A stretch of 64,000 nt of DNA, taken from Myxococcales bacterium (GTDB taxonomy: Bacteria; Myxococcota_A; Polyangia; Palsa-1104; JAEUJZ01). Below are positions 24,515 to 33,695 of the stretch, one piece after another. The stretch is from NCBI GenBank assembly GCA_016794365.1, contig JAEUKB010000036.1, positions 1 to 64,000 of the forward strand. Direction: 5' to 3'. The position numbers were made by a program, and so were the translations under genes. Under the pieces are notes generated by a model. The model saw nothing but the letters and a program-made list of their open reading frames with translations. It was not told where the DNA came from and did not search any database. Position 1 is the stretch's first letter; each line of letters starts with the position of its first letter.

Positions 24515-26569
24515 CTACCAGACCTGACACTGATTTTTGCGGATCATCTTTGCCGTCGGAGCACACTTCCACGCCGAGAAGAATTCTGGCATGTTCGACA
24601 GCGGACCGTTCACTCGGAACTCCGCCGGAGAGTGCGGATCCACGTTGATGAGCAGCCGCGAATACTCGGGCCGACGACGCTCACACCAGGCCTGCGCCAT
24701 CCCAAGGAAGAACAGCTGCTCGTCGCTGTAAGTGCTCTTCGCCGCCGCTGGCTGGTCTTTTTGACTCGAGCGATACGCCAAAAGCGCCAGCTTCAGTCCG
24801 CCCAGGTCCGCAATGTTTTCACCGAGCGTCAGCTTTCCGTCGATGTTTGCATCGGGAAGCGGCTTGTAACCACTGTACTGCTCGACGACACACTGCGCGC
24901 GACGATTGAACTCGGTGTTCACGGTCTGCGACCACCAGTCACGCAGGTTTCCGTCCGCATCGAACTGGCGACCTTCGTCGTCGAAGCCGTGCGTCACTTC
25001 GTGGCCCATCACCATGCCAATCGCGCCGTAGTTCACCGCGCGCGGCACCGTGCGACCAAACATCGGCGGCTGAAGAATGCCCGCCGGGAACGCAATCTCG
25101 TTAAAGAGCGGCTCGTAGTAGGCATTCACCGTCGGAGGCGTCATCAGCCATTCGCCCTTGTCACGCGGCTTGCCGATCTTGGCCAGCTCGCGCTTGGACT
25201 CAAACTGCGCCGACGAAAGGATGTTCTTTAGGTGCGAGCCCGGATTCACCACCAGCGCGTCGTAGCTGCGCGGCTTTTCAGGAAAACCAATCTTGTTGGC
25301 AATCCGATGCAGCTTTTCCAGCGCCGCTTTTCGCGTCGGCTCGTCCATCCACGGAAGCGTCTTGATGCTCTGTTCCATCGACGACTCGATGCCGTGGATG
25401 ATGTCCAGCGCCTTGGCTTTTCCGTCGTCGCCGAACGTCTTGGCCACAAACGACATCCCAAGTGACTCGCCCATCGCGTGATCGACGAAGCCCACACAGC
25501 GCTTCCAGCGCGGCAAGATCTTATCGGTGCCGGTGAGCCGCTTGCTGTAGAACGAAAACGACTCCTCGACGAATGGCTTGCTCAGCCCCATCGCTGCGCC
25601 GTGAACCTGCTGCCAGCGCAGATACGTCTTGAGATTTTCCAGCTTCTCTTCGACGACCAGCTTGTTCAGCTCTTTGAAAAACTCGGGCGTGGCGACGTTG
25701 ATCTCTTTGACCGTCGGAATCCCGAGTGCAGCAAAGTACGTCTTCCACGCAAAGTTCGGAGCCAGCGCGACAACTCCGTCGAGATCAATGCGGTGATAGA
25801 GGTTCTTTGGCTCTCGCCGCTCGACGCGCGACATCGAGGCCTGCGCCAGGCGCTTTTCGATCGCAAAGATCGTCTGAGCTTGCGCCGCAGCCTTGTCCTT
25901 GGCGACGCCAGACAGCACCAGCATGCGCTCGACGTGGCCCAGGTATTCCTTGCGCAGCGACTCGCTCTTTTCGTCCGTCTTTAGGTAATAGTCGCGATCG
26001 GGCAGGCCGAGTCCCGACTGATCCAGGTTGCCGATGATCTGGTTTGCGTTCTTAAAGTCTGGCGACGGAGAAAAATCAAACAGTGGCTTGCCAATTCCGG
26101 CGTGCTGACGAGCCAGCTCTTTTGCCAAATCGTCTGCGTTTTTGATCTTGCCAATTGGACCCAGCAGCGACGCCAAGTCAGCGCTCGCGGTCTTTTCGAT
26201 CGTCGGCTCGTCCATGCACGCTTTGTACAGGTCACCGAGCTTCTTGCCGTTGGCATCCGTCGCAGGCTTGGCAGTCGATTGCTCCAGCAGATCTTTGAGC
26301 ACGGTCTGGTTGCGCTCGTTGATCTCGGAAAAGCCACGGCTCCAGCCTGGACGGTCGGCGGGAATCTCGGTCTTTTTGATCCAGCCGCCACAGGCGAAGC
26401 GATAGAAGTCATCGCAAGGGCTGACAGAGCGATCCAAGATGCTCTCATCGACGCCCGGTGTGCCATCGGAAGCGGACGGAGCCTGCGCACTACTCGTCGA
26501 TGTCGTGGAAACTACAGTCAAAAGCAGCAGAGGGGAAAAGACTGACAGGGTCGCACGGGTCTTAGACAT
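24515..26569 (-). CDS. M13-family zinc metallopeptidase (neprilysin-like)
   Basis: A 684-residue secreted or lipid-side endopeptidase. The signal sequence runs from the ATG at 26569 to about 'TSSAQA'; an in-frame ATG at 26590 is possible. The mature start 'SPCDDFYRFACGGWIKK' is the M13 hallmark. Zinc ligands are His523 and His527 with catalytic Glu524 in HEVTHGFDD. The third ligand lies in GENIADLGG about 60 residues later. Near the C-terminus come 'ERRRPEYSR' and 'SPAEFRVNGPLSNMPEF', also diagnostic, and the protein ends in 'CQVW'. It probably degrades oligopeptides in the periplasm. Confidence 0.96.
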   Translation of the reverse strand: MSKTRATLSVFSPLLLLTVVSTTSTSSAQAPSASDGTPGVDESILDRSVSPCDDFYRFACGGWIKKTEIPADRPGWSRGFSEINERNQTVLKDLLEQSTAKPATDANGKKLGDLYKACMDEPTIEKTASADLASLLGPIGKIKNADDLAKELARQHAGIGKPLFDFSPSPDFKNANQIIGNLDQSGLGLPDRDYYLKTDEKSESLRKEYLGHVERMLVLSGVAKDKAAAQAQTIFAIEKRLAQASMSRVERREPKNLYHRIDLDGVVALAPNFAWKTYFAALGIPTVKEINVATPEFFKELNKLVVEEKLENLKTYLRWQQVHGAAMGLSKPFVEESFSFYSKRLTGTDKILPRWKRCVGFVDHAMGESLGMSFVAKTFGDDGKAKALDIIHGIESSMEQSIKTLPWMDEPTRKAALEKLHRIANKIGFPEKPRSYDALVVNPGSHLKNILSSAQFESKRELAKIGKPRDKGEWLMTPPTVNAYYEPLFNEIAFPAGILQPPMFGRTVPRAVNYGAIGMVMGHEVTHGFDDEGRQFDADGNLRDWWSQTVNTEFNRRAQCVVEQYSGYKPLPDANIDGKLTLGENIADLGGLKLALLAYRSSQKDQPAAAKSTYSDEQLFFLGMAQAWCERRRPEYSRLLINVDPHSPAEFRVNGPLSNMPEFFSAWKCAPTAKMIRKNQCQVW

Positions 26570-26625
26570 GTCGGGTGATATAGCATCCATTGGCGGGTTT
26601 GCGCCCCTCCAAATGCGACCAGGGC

Positions 26626-27606
26626 TCACTCTTCGCGAGGAGGACGATGCATTGGTTCGGCGCTTGGTTCGATGGATGCCTCAACGCTTGGTTCGACGCT
26701 TGGCGCAGCAGCTAGAGCGGGTGACTGGGTGGCACGGGCCTGTGCAAACACCTCACGCACCGACGCAAGTGGACCCAGCAGCAGAAACGGACCCACGACG
26801 GCCAGGTGATACAGCAGCGCTCCAGCTAGCGCAGTTTCCGCCGAGACGCCGAGCGGCTTGAGCACCAGCATCACCGTCGCTTCGACGACCCCAAAGCCTG
26901 CTGGCGTGAGCGGCAGCAGCACCGCCAGGTTCAGCGCGACAAACAGCAGCAGCAAGACATGCAGTGACACCTGCACACCGGATGCGCGCAGACACAGCTC
27001 CAGCATCAGCATGTCAAAGCCATCCAGCGCGGCAGTCCAGACCCAACCCGACGGAGCAATGCGCGGAAGCGGAGGCAAGCGACGACGCAGCGCCGGAAGC
27101 TTGGACAAGACCAGCCCAAGTCCAGCTGCGACGCCGAGCAGACACGCGACCCAGACTGCCAGACGAAGCGCTGACGGCAAAGGACCCGACAAGAGCGCAC
27201 AGAAACCCCACAGCCCCAGGCTCATGCCGTCGAGCAGCTTTTCGATGAGCTGCTCCCCAACCAAGTCAGTGCTGGCAAAGCCGTAGTGCTGACGCAAGAC
27301 CAGCAGCCGAAAGCCCATCCCAGCCGGAGGCCACAGCGCCGTCGCAGCCTGCGCACTCACCAAGTCAAGGTAGAGCCCCAAAAAGCGCGGTAGCCGACCA
27401 GGAACGGACCGCAACAGCCCGCGCGTTCGCTCCGCACGGACCCCGGCGCGAACGGCCACATTGACCAGCGCGGCCAGCACCCACAGCGAGATGTGGCTGT
27501 ACTGAAGCGAGTGCGCGAAGGCTTTGAGATCCAGCCGACACAGCGCCCAGACAACCAGTAACAGCAGCAGTAGTAAGGGGCCAAACCGTCGCACAACCCG
27601 CATCAT
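26626..27606 (-). CDS. LPG-synthase-TM/flippase-like (UPF0104) membrane protein
   Basis: A 326-residue integral membrane protein with about eight helices. Family features: 'PAGMGFRLLVLRQHYG' after the second pair of helices, and 'PAGFGVVEATVMLVLKPLGVS' followed by 'GALLYHLAVVGPF', which correspond to the GGlGxrE and aallyR segments of the lysylphosphatidylglycerol-synthase transmembrane family. Such proteins flip or anchor lipids; no synthase domain is attached. I used the ATG pair at 27606/27603 because the coding region opens into the first helix there; longer starts up to 27753 would overlap the GH36 gene. The C-terminal 'SVEPSVEASIEPSAEP' is a short low-complexity tail. Confidence 0.85.
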   Translation of the reverse strand: MMRVVRRFGPLLLLLLLVVWALCRLDLKAFAHSLQYSHISLWVLAALVNVAVRAGVRAERTRGLLRSVPGRLPRFLGLYLDLVSAQAATALWPPAGMGFRLLVLRQHYGFASTDLVGEQLIEKLLDGMSLGLWGFCALLSGPLPSALRLAVWVACLLGVAAGLGLVLSKLPALRRRLPPLPRIAPSGWVWTAALDGFDMLMLELCLRASGVQVSLHVLLLLFVALNLAVLLPLTPAGFGVVEATVMLVLKPLGVSAETALAGALLYHLAVVGPFLLLGPLASVREVFAQARATQSPALAAAPSVEPSVEASIEPSAEPMHRPPREE

Positions 27607-27682
27607 CGCGGCTCCGAAGTAGGGCAGTTTGCGGCTCAGAACCTGAGCATCTCGAGGGCCAACGTCTGTGTTTTGGTGTTCG

Positions 27683-30043
27683 CTAGCTGCGCTCGTTTTC
27701 AAGCGCAATCGGTACAAATCGGACAGACAGCGAGATCGGTCGCTCGACAGCATGGAAAGACAAGCGCAGCGTCACGCCATCCGAATAAGTGCCTTGGTTT
27801 TTGATGGTCATCTCACCTCGCCCTCCATTCACCTCTTCACAGCGTAAACCAGCGGGCACCGCAATGCGAAGATCTCCGTCGCACACCGCCAACGGACGCA
27901 GCACAAGCGACAGCACAAGCTGCGCGGGATCATACGATTCACCGTCGAGGAGCAGCAGGGTCTGCCACAAGTGATGACTGAGGCTGACTACCTGCGGATG
28001 CGGCGATGCCTTTCGCAGCAGCCACAGCGCCGAACCATGTGGAGCAACCCGCAGCGCCAAAGACTGTCCTGGCGAAAGAAGCTGCTGCCTCTTCGTCCAC
28101 AGCTCGAAGGCGTGATACGTGCCGTGTGGCAGTCCAATCGCTTCGGCGCTTAGCTCCAGCTCACGCGGGCCGTCTTGCCAGTTCACCAGCGTCGCAAGCC
28201 CAGTCGGAGTCCCCGTTCGATCCGTCCCCACATAGACAAAGCGCTGCGGCTTTTCTTCCGTCAGCACACCGAGCGCACGACCCGCAAGCCCACTCGGAGG
28301 CAGCGCCATCTGGACCAGATGCAGCCGCTCGGCGGGCAGCGCACGCAGATCGTCGCTCAGAAACAGCATGCCTCCCGACAGCGACATCACCGACAGCAGC
28401 GTCTGCACTTCGGGCAAGGTCAAGCTGCTCTTGTCTCGTCGCACGAGCACGCAGTCTGGATCGTTCAGCCACCACTTGCCGTGCAGGTGTGCTCTCGTCA
28501 GACAGTTGTGCAGCGCCTGTTCCGCCGATGGATACCCTGTACCGTGCGCAATCAGGTCCACCATCGGATCACGCCAGTCTTCCTTCACATCGGGAGAAAT
28601 GCGCATCGCGTCGCACAGCCCAATCGATGGAAGCAGCGGCGCGCCACAGCCCAGCAGAAAGCGGTCTCCGATGGTGTCTCGAATGACGCGAAGTCCCTGA
28701 CGATAGGCTTCCAGCGGCGACAGCGACGGATCATGGCGTCGTCCACGGCGAAGTCCCGCGAACAGAAAGTCGATCTTGAAGTACTCGAAGCCCAGCTCGC
28801 ACAGCGCTGAAAAAATCCGTCGCAGCCACGCAATGACCTGCGGATGCGTCAAGTCGAGCGAGTACAGCTGCCCATCGACGATTCCCCAAAACGGATGATA
28901 GCCAATGCGCCGTAGCTTGCCGTCTTCGTCGCGGAGCAGCCAGTCGCGATGCCGACGAAAGATCTCAGACGAGCGCTGCACAAAAAACGGCGCGAGCCAG
29001 ATGCCCGGCACAAAGCCCGCCTGCTTGATCTGACGAGCCAAGCCGCCAAGCCCAGACGGAAACTTTGCGTTGGTAGACAGCCAATCACCGACGCTGCGCT
29101 GATAACCATCATCGAGCTGAACATACTTTACCGGAAGCTGTTTCTCGGTCAGTGCGGTCAGGTTGCTCAGGACATCGTGCTCTCGGACATGCGTGTAGTA
29201 GTAATACCAAGAACACCAGCCACTTGGGACGGGCAACGATGGAACACGCGCCGACATTTCCGTGGCGGTCCGATCGGTGTAATTGGCAAGTAGCGATTGT
29301 TCGTCGCGCGACACAGCAATCAGCAGCTTGTCTCCGACGAGGGTTTCGCCGACTGCAAGCCGCCGACCGTCCAGCCCGAGTCGTGCCTCTATGGATACGG
29401 TCTGCGTGCGACGCAGCGCCACTTCCCCAAGACCTGCGCGGGCCGACACAAAGCCGATCAGCAGATGCAGCGGCGCGGGTCCAGGCTCCGTCAGCGTCAG
29501 CATCCACGGCGACGAAAGACAGTCTGGATCTCCGTAATACTCGGACTGACTGTGCTGATTGAACGCAGCGGCGGTGGGAAACAGCGGCGTCCCCGGACGA
29601 AAGCGACTATCGACGGCAAACGACGGAGAAAACGAGCTATAGCCGGTCCGAAACACCTGCCAGCCAGCGTGAGTGCCTGCTCCGGTGGCGAAGCTATCGG
29701 GAGTGGGCTGCGCAATCAGACGAATCACCGACAGCGTCAGCGCATGCAAGCTCTGGTTCCGCAGCGACTGCCACAGCACCAGCCCGTTTTCGTCGAGCCG
29801 CGCATGCACAATCCACAACAGACCCGAGCCATCCGCCGCTGGATAGCGCAGCTCGATCGAGCCATCCGCCGTCGTGGTCAGCGTGTACAGCGCCGCTTCC
29901 GATGTCAAAAGCAAGGGCTGACCGTCTTGTCCCTCGGCACGCAGCGCAAACGGACCCAAAAGCGAACGTCCACGGTGACGAAGCTCAAAGCCTTGCGGTC
30001 CGAGCAGCAGCTCGTAGGCATCCGATGAAAGCAGCGTCCGCAC
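27683..30043 (-). CDS. Glycoside hydrolase family 36 alpha-galactosidase-like enzyme
   Basis: A 786-residue enzyme hydrolysing alpha-linked galactosides or similar sugars. An N-terminal beta-sandwich precedes the TIM barrel, which begins with 'PSGWCSWYYYYTHV' and 'VKYVQLDDGYQRSVGDW'. 'KFPSGLGGLARQIKQAGF' and 'PGIWLAPF' follow. The nucleophile is Asp425 in YFKIDFLFAG (KxD motif) and the acid/base is Asp485 in RISPDVKEDW. A C-terminal beta domain closes the protein. There is no signal peptide, so it is cytoplasmic and probably acts on sugar brought in by the MFS transporter encoded 3 bases upstream. Exact specificity is not certain within GH36. Confidence 0.93.
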   Translation of the reverse strand: MRTLLSSDAYELLLGPQGFELRHRGRSLLGPFALRAEGQDGQPLLLTSEAALYTLTTTADGSIELRYPAADGSGLLWIVHARLDENGLVLWQSLRNQSLHALTLSVIRLIAQPTPDSFATGAGTHAGWQVFRTGYSSFSPSFAVDSRFRPGTPLFPTAAAFNQHSQSEYYGDPDCLSSPWMLTLTEPGPAPLHLLIGFVSARAGLGEVALRRTQTVSIEARLGLDGRRLAVGETLVGDKLLIAVSRDEQSLLANYTDRTATEMSARVPSLPVPSGWCSWYYYYTHVREHDVLSNLTALTEKQLPVKYVQLDDGYQRSVGDWLSTNAKFPSGLGGLARQIKQAGFVPGIWLAPFFVQRSSEIFRRHRDWLLRDEDGKLRRIGYHPFWGIVDGQLYSLDLTHPQVIAWLRRIFSALCELGFEYFKIDFLFAGLRRGRRHDPSLSPLEAYRQGLRVIRDTIGDRFLLGCGAPLLPSIGLCDAMRISPDVKEDWRDPMVDLIAHGTGYPSAEQALHNCLTRAHLHGKWWLNDPDCVLVRRDKSSLTLPEVQTLLSVMSLSGGMLFLSDDLRALPAERLHLVQMALPPSGLAGRALGVLTEEKPQRFVYVGTDRTGTPTGLATLVNWQDGPRELELSAEAIGLPHGTYHAFELWTKRQQLLSPGQSLALRVAPHGSALWLLRKASPHPQVVSLSHHLWQTLLLLDGESYDPAQLVLSLVLRPLAVCDGDLRIAVPAGLRCEEVNGGRGEMTIKNQGTYSDGVTLRLSFHAVERPISLSVRFVPIALENERS

Positions 30044-30046
30044 CAG

Positions 30047-31408
30047 CTAACCCCCGCCTCGTAGCTTGCTATCCGACAGTGCGCGCAGTCGCTCTTGCAG
30101 CGCTCGCTCGTCTTTCGGAAACAAAAACACCAGCACAAACAAGACCGCCGCGCACAGAAGCCACATCAAGTTGGCAATGTGAAACGCATTGACTCGTCCG
30201 AGCCGCGCCGCCATGCCACCGACGATCCAAGCCCCCAGCCCGCGCCCTAAGTCGTTGCACAGGTTGAAGAAGCCAAACACCGATCCACGCCGCTCGGGAG
30301 GATTGACCGCAATCAGCATCGTGTTCACGTTCGGCCCCGTCACCGCAGCCAGCCCACCCGTCAGAAGACCGATCAGCATCGGACCAAGCAAGCTCTGCCC
30401 TGGTCGCACCGGATATTCGATCAGCACAGCCATCGGAATCACAGCCAGCATCGTGGTCACAGCGCACAGCAGCGGCAGGTTGCGGCTCTTTTGGTTGAGC
30501 GCACGCTGTCCTGCCAGTCCGCCCAAAAAGCCGCCCACAATCGCTGCGATGCCAACCGTCATGACCAGCAGCGTCGCATCCGGCACGGAAAAGCCTTTGT
30601 CGTGTGCGTAATAGTCGTTGAGGTAGACGAAGAACACACCCCACGGAACCGTCCCCGGCATCGCTTGCAGCAGCACCAGCAGGTTCGTCTTCACCAAAAA
30701 CAGCTTCGGAAGATCTTTGAGATGAAAGCGCTCTTCGTAGGCTTGTCCTGAAGCCAGAAGCTCCGCCAGGCCTTCTTCGTGCTGACCGCGCTTGGGCTCA
30801 CGCGCAAACAGCAAAAACAGCAGGCTCAGCAGCAGTCCCGGCAGCGACACGTAATAAAACGGCATCCGCCAGCCCTGCGACGATCCAATCATTCCCGAAA
30901 GCAGCTGGCCGATCCCAATCCCCAGACCTTGCGCCAGCCCGAGCGTCGCAGTCGCACTCGCTCGCTTGTGCGGTGGGTAATAGTCCCCAATCAGCGAATA
31001 AATCAGCGGGAACGCGCCTCCGATGCCAATTCCCGTCAGCGCCCGCGCCCACAAGAGCTGATCGTAGGTCTTGGCCAGCCCCGAGCCCAGACACGCGAGC
31101 TGACCAATCACTGCGACGATCGTGAGCAGCCACTTCCGAGACAGCTTTTCGCTGAGATCCGCGCGATCCGTCAGATATCCGATGATCAGCGTCAGCACTC
31201 CGCCGAGCATCCAGAACAGCAGGTTCACGTCGGCACCCAGTCGCTGATCAATCTCGGCGCGCGAAAAGCCAAACTCGGTTCCGATCGCCGTCATGTTCGG
31301 AGCCAGCAGGTTCTGATCGGCAAACAAAAGTCCGACAATCAGAACAAACAGAACCTGCGTGATCACCATCCGCATCGACTGCTGGGTAGGACTTCCGCTG
31401 CGACTCAT
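30047..31408 (-). CDS. Major facilitator superfamily transporter
   Basis: A 453-residue, 12-helix MFS carrier. Features: 'LLFADQNLLAPNMTAIGTEFG' in helix 1 and the first loop, 'GYLTDRADLSEKLSRKWLL' as the helix 2-3 loop, 'RALTGIGIGGAFPLIYSLIGDYYPPHKRA' in helices 4-5, a central loop with 'FAREPKRGQHEE', and a repeat motif in the second half. It is close to the Spinster-like group, whose members carry sugars, lipids or organic anions. The start is the ATG at 31408 (MSRSGSP...); an ATG at 31375 is possible. It is followed after 3 bases by the alpha-galactosidase, which suggests a sugar substrate. Confidence 0.9.
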   Translation of the reverse strand: MSRSGSPTQQSMRMVITQVLFVLIVGLLFADQNLLAPNMTAIGTEFGFSRAEIDQRLGADVNLLFWMLGGVLTLIIGYLTDRADLSEKLSRKWLLTIVAVIGQLACLGSGLAKTYDQLLWARALTGIGIGGAFPLIYSLIGDYYPPHKRASATATLGLAQGLGIGIGQLLSGMIGSSQGWRMPFYYVSLPGLLLSLLFLLFAREPKRGQHEEGLAELLASGQAYEERFHLKDLPKLFLVKTNLLVLLQAMPGTVPWGVFFVYLNDYYAHDKGFSVPDATLLVMTVGIAAIVGGFLGGLAGQRALNQKSRNLPLLCAVTTMLAVIPMAVLIEYPVRPGQSLLGPMLIGLLTGGLAAVTGPNVNTMLIAVNPPERRGSVFGFFNLCNDLGRGLGAWIVGGMAARLGRVNAFHIANLMWLLCAAVLFVLVFLFPKDERALQERLRALSDSKLRGGG

Positions 31409-31610
31409 CCTTTGCAAGCTATCACCGATCGAGCGCTGTTCCGAGTGCGAGATTGTCCCCTGCCAGTGACACACCGCTGACGTAGACTGAGCAGATCGCT
31501 TGGCCACGCCGCAGCCTGTTCCACCCAGCGCGCACGCGCTTTTCCAGGTCCGCGCGGTCCCAGCGAGCCGTCCACTTCGGTCTCAAAGACGAGCCAAAGG
31601 AGCCTCTGCC

Positions 31611-32834
31611 GTGACATGGACTGATCGATTCCGTCGCATCCTGCCTTGGGTTGCGACGAGCTTGTTTGGATGCCTTCACTTTCAGCCGATTGATCGCCCG
31701 CTCAGCGACGATATCAGCGAGCGTGCTGCCATCATTGACCGCGCCCAGCATCATGGAATGTCCCGTCGGGAAGAGCTGGTTGTCACCAAAGTCTTGCTCG
31801 CCACCCACGGCGAAGATCTGATGCGGCTCAAGCGCTTGATTGAACACGGACCCGACCGCTCGACGCTTCATGAGCTGATTTACCAGCAAATCTCCGACGA
31901 TGTTCTTCGCCAAGCAATCCTGGCGCACTTGGTCCGAGAGTCACGCAGCGAGCTGACGCCGCCCTCGCATCCACCCCGAGAAAAGGTTCGCGTGCTCTCG
32001 GACATCGACGACACGCTGTATAGCTCGCTGTGCGATGAGCGCTTCCGTCGCCGCACCCTGTTTCCCGGCGTTCTCGAGTTTTATCGAGCGCTTTCCATCG
32101 GAGTTCGCGCCCACGACAGCAGCGTCCAGGCCAAAGGCGACGTCACGTTCCTATCCGCCAGGCCACGCGAGCTGGCCAGTCTCAGCTATTCTTCGACGCT
32201 GAATCCGCTGTTTGCAGCCCACTCATCGATCATCGGTGGCTATAGCTTGCTTCCCGCACCACGCGCGTATTCCGGCATCGGCAACGTCCACGAGGTCCAA
32301 GCCTTTGCCAAGTTCCGCAACTTCGTCCAGTACGCCGCGCTCTATCCCGAAGCCGACTTCGTGTTCATCGGCGACAGCGGCCAAGGTGACCTGCTCAGCG
32401 GCGAGCTGATGCTCTATCACCAGCCAGAGCGACTGCGCGCCGTCTTCATCCACCAAATCGTCACCGGCCAAAGCCACGGCATGTTCTGTCCCTATCCGCG
32501 CAGCGTCAAAGACATGGATCAAGGGATCTCGCACCTGGTCTTCTTCGACACCTACGTCGGGGCTGCTCTCCAAGCCTTCGAGTGGGGACTCATCAGCGAA
32601 GAATCCCTGCTTGCCGTGGCCCAAGCGACGGTACGCACACTCAATCAGCGCGGCACCGAGATCGTAAACCCGCCGCACCGCAGCCTGGTCGTCGGTCAGT
32701 TCCGCCGCGATCTGCGACGGGCTCAAGAAGTGCTCGATCGCCAAAACGATTCCCCCCGAGAGCGCCTCCCCGAGCTTCTGTTCGGAGACAGCGCATGCAG
32801 CGCCGGAACCAGTCCGTCCGCGCCAAGTCCGTAA
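31611..32834 (+). CDS. App1-like (DUF2183) HAD-type phosphatase
   Basis: A 407-residue protein with the catalytic domain of yeast App1 phosphatidate phosphatase (DUF2183). The HAD nucleophile motif is SDIDDTLYSS with Asp131 and Asp133, followed by 'GVLEFYRAL', 'VTFLSARP' (Ser/Thr motif) and 'FVFIGDSGQGD' (acidic motif). The GTG at 31611 is supported by AAAGGAG eight bases upstream; an in-frame start at 31500 would run into the region facing the MFS gene. An N-terminal helical segment, 'RFRRILPWVATSLFGCLHF', may associate with the membrane. It could dephosphorylate phosphatidic acid or a related lipid; this is inferred from the family. Confidence 0.87.
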   Translation: MTWTDRFRRILPWVATSLFGCLHFQPIDRPLSDDISERAAIIDRAQHHGMSRREELVVTKVLLATHGEDLMRLKRLIEHGPDRSTLHELIYQQISDDVLRQAILAHLVRESRSELTPPSHPPREKVRVLSDIDDTLYSSLCDERFRRRTLFPGVLEFYRALSIGVRAHDSSVQAKGDVTFLSARPRELASLSYSSTLNPLFAAHSSIIGGYSLLPAPRAYSGIGNVHEVQAFAKFRNFVQYAALYPEADFVFIGDSGQGDLLSGELMLYHQPERLRAVFIHQIVTGQSHGMFCPYPRSVKDMDQGISHLVFFDTYVGAALQAFEWGLISEESLLAVAQATVRTLNQRGTEIVNPPHRSLVVGQFRRDLRRAQEVLDRQNDSPRERLPELLFGDSACSAGTSPSAPSP

Positions 32835-32891
32835 GCCATCGGACCAGCGAGTGTGATGTGCTCGACTCGTGAACTGCCCGCTGTCTGATTC

Positions 32892-33695
32892 GTGCTATGG
32901 CTTCAGCCCGTGAACGAAGCAGCCCTTTCTGAACTGTTGTCGCAGGTCGCAGCTGGTCAGCTTGATGTCGCGACGGCGATGTCACGCCTGACCAAGCTCC
33001 CGTTTGCCGATCTCGGCTTTGCGCGTGTGGACCATCACCGCAGCCTTCGCGCCGGTTTCCCGGAGGTTGTCTTCTGCCAAGGCAAGCGTCCCGAGCACGT
33101 CCTCGCCATCTTCCAAGAGCTACTGGCTCACGGCAGCGCTGCGTTTGGAACCCGTGCGACACGCGAACACGCAGACGTTGTGACCCAAGCGCTTCCCGAC
33201 GTGCGCTACGATCCCAGCTCGCGGCTTCTGTTTTCCCCACAGCCCGAGCCGGTCGGACCCAAGCCCGGTCCCGTGCTGGTCATCTGCGCTGGAACCTCCG
33301 ATCTTCCCGTGGCGGATGAAGCGGCGCTCACCGCAGCGTTTTTCGGCTGTCAGGTCGATCGCCTCTGTGATGTCGGAGTCGCTGGCATTCACCGACTGCT
33401 CGCCGCCGAAGACAAGCTGCGCGCTGCTCGCATCATCATCGCCGTCGCTGGCATGGAAGGTGCGCTGCCTTCTGCCGTCGCGGGTCTTTCAGGTCGTCCC
33501 GTGATTGCGGTTCCCACTTCCGTTGGCTACGGAGCCAGCTTTTCCGGCTTGGCTGCGCTCCTTGGGATGCTGTCGTCGTGTGCGTCTGGTGTCACCGTCG
33601 TCAACATCGACAATGGCTTCGGAGCGGGCTACGCCGCTGCCCTGACGCTGCGCTCTGCCAGCTACGAAATCCCTGCGACAAGGAATACGCCATGA
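32892..33695 (+). CDS. larB: LarB, pyridinium-3,5-biscarboxylate synthase
   Basis: A 267-residue LarB. It carboxylates and hydrolyses nicotinic acid adenine dinucleotide, the first step of nickel-pincer cofactor synthesis. The N-terminal half has '[22 protein letters not shown]'. The C-terminal half is AIR-carboxylase-like: '[19 protein letters not shown]', '[11 protein letters not shown]', '[16 protein letters not shown]' and 'ALPTSVGYG'-like '[12 protein letters not shown]', then '[12 protein letters not shown]'. The start is GTG at 32892 or GTG at 32910, neither with a strong ribosome site. Its TGA overlaps the ATG of larC (ATGA), so the two are translationally coupled. Confidence 0.93.
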   Translation: MLWLQPVNEAALSELLSQVAAGQLDVATAMSRLTKLPFADLGFARVDHHRSLRAGFPEVVFCQGKRPEHVLAIFQELLAHGSAAFGTRATREHADVVTQALPDVRYDPSSRLLFSPQPEPVGPKPGPVLVICAGTSDLPVADEAALTAAFFGCQVDRLCDVGVAGIHRLLAAEDKLRAARIIIAVAGMEGALPSAVAGLSGRPVIAVPTSVGYGASFSGLAALLGMLSSCASGVTVVNIDNGFGAGYAAALTLRSASYEIPATRNTP

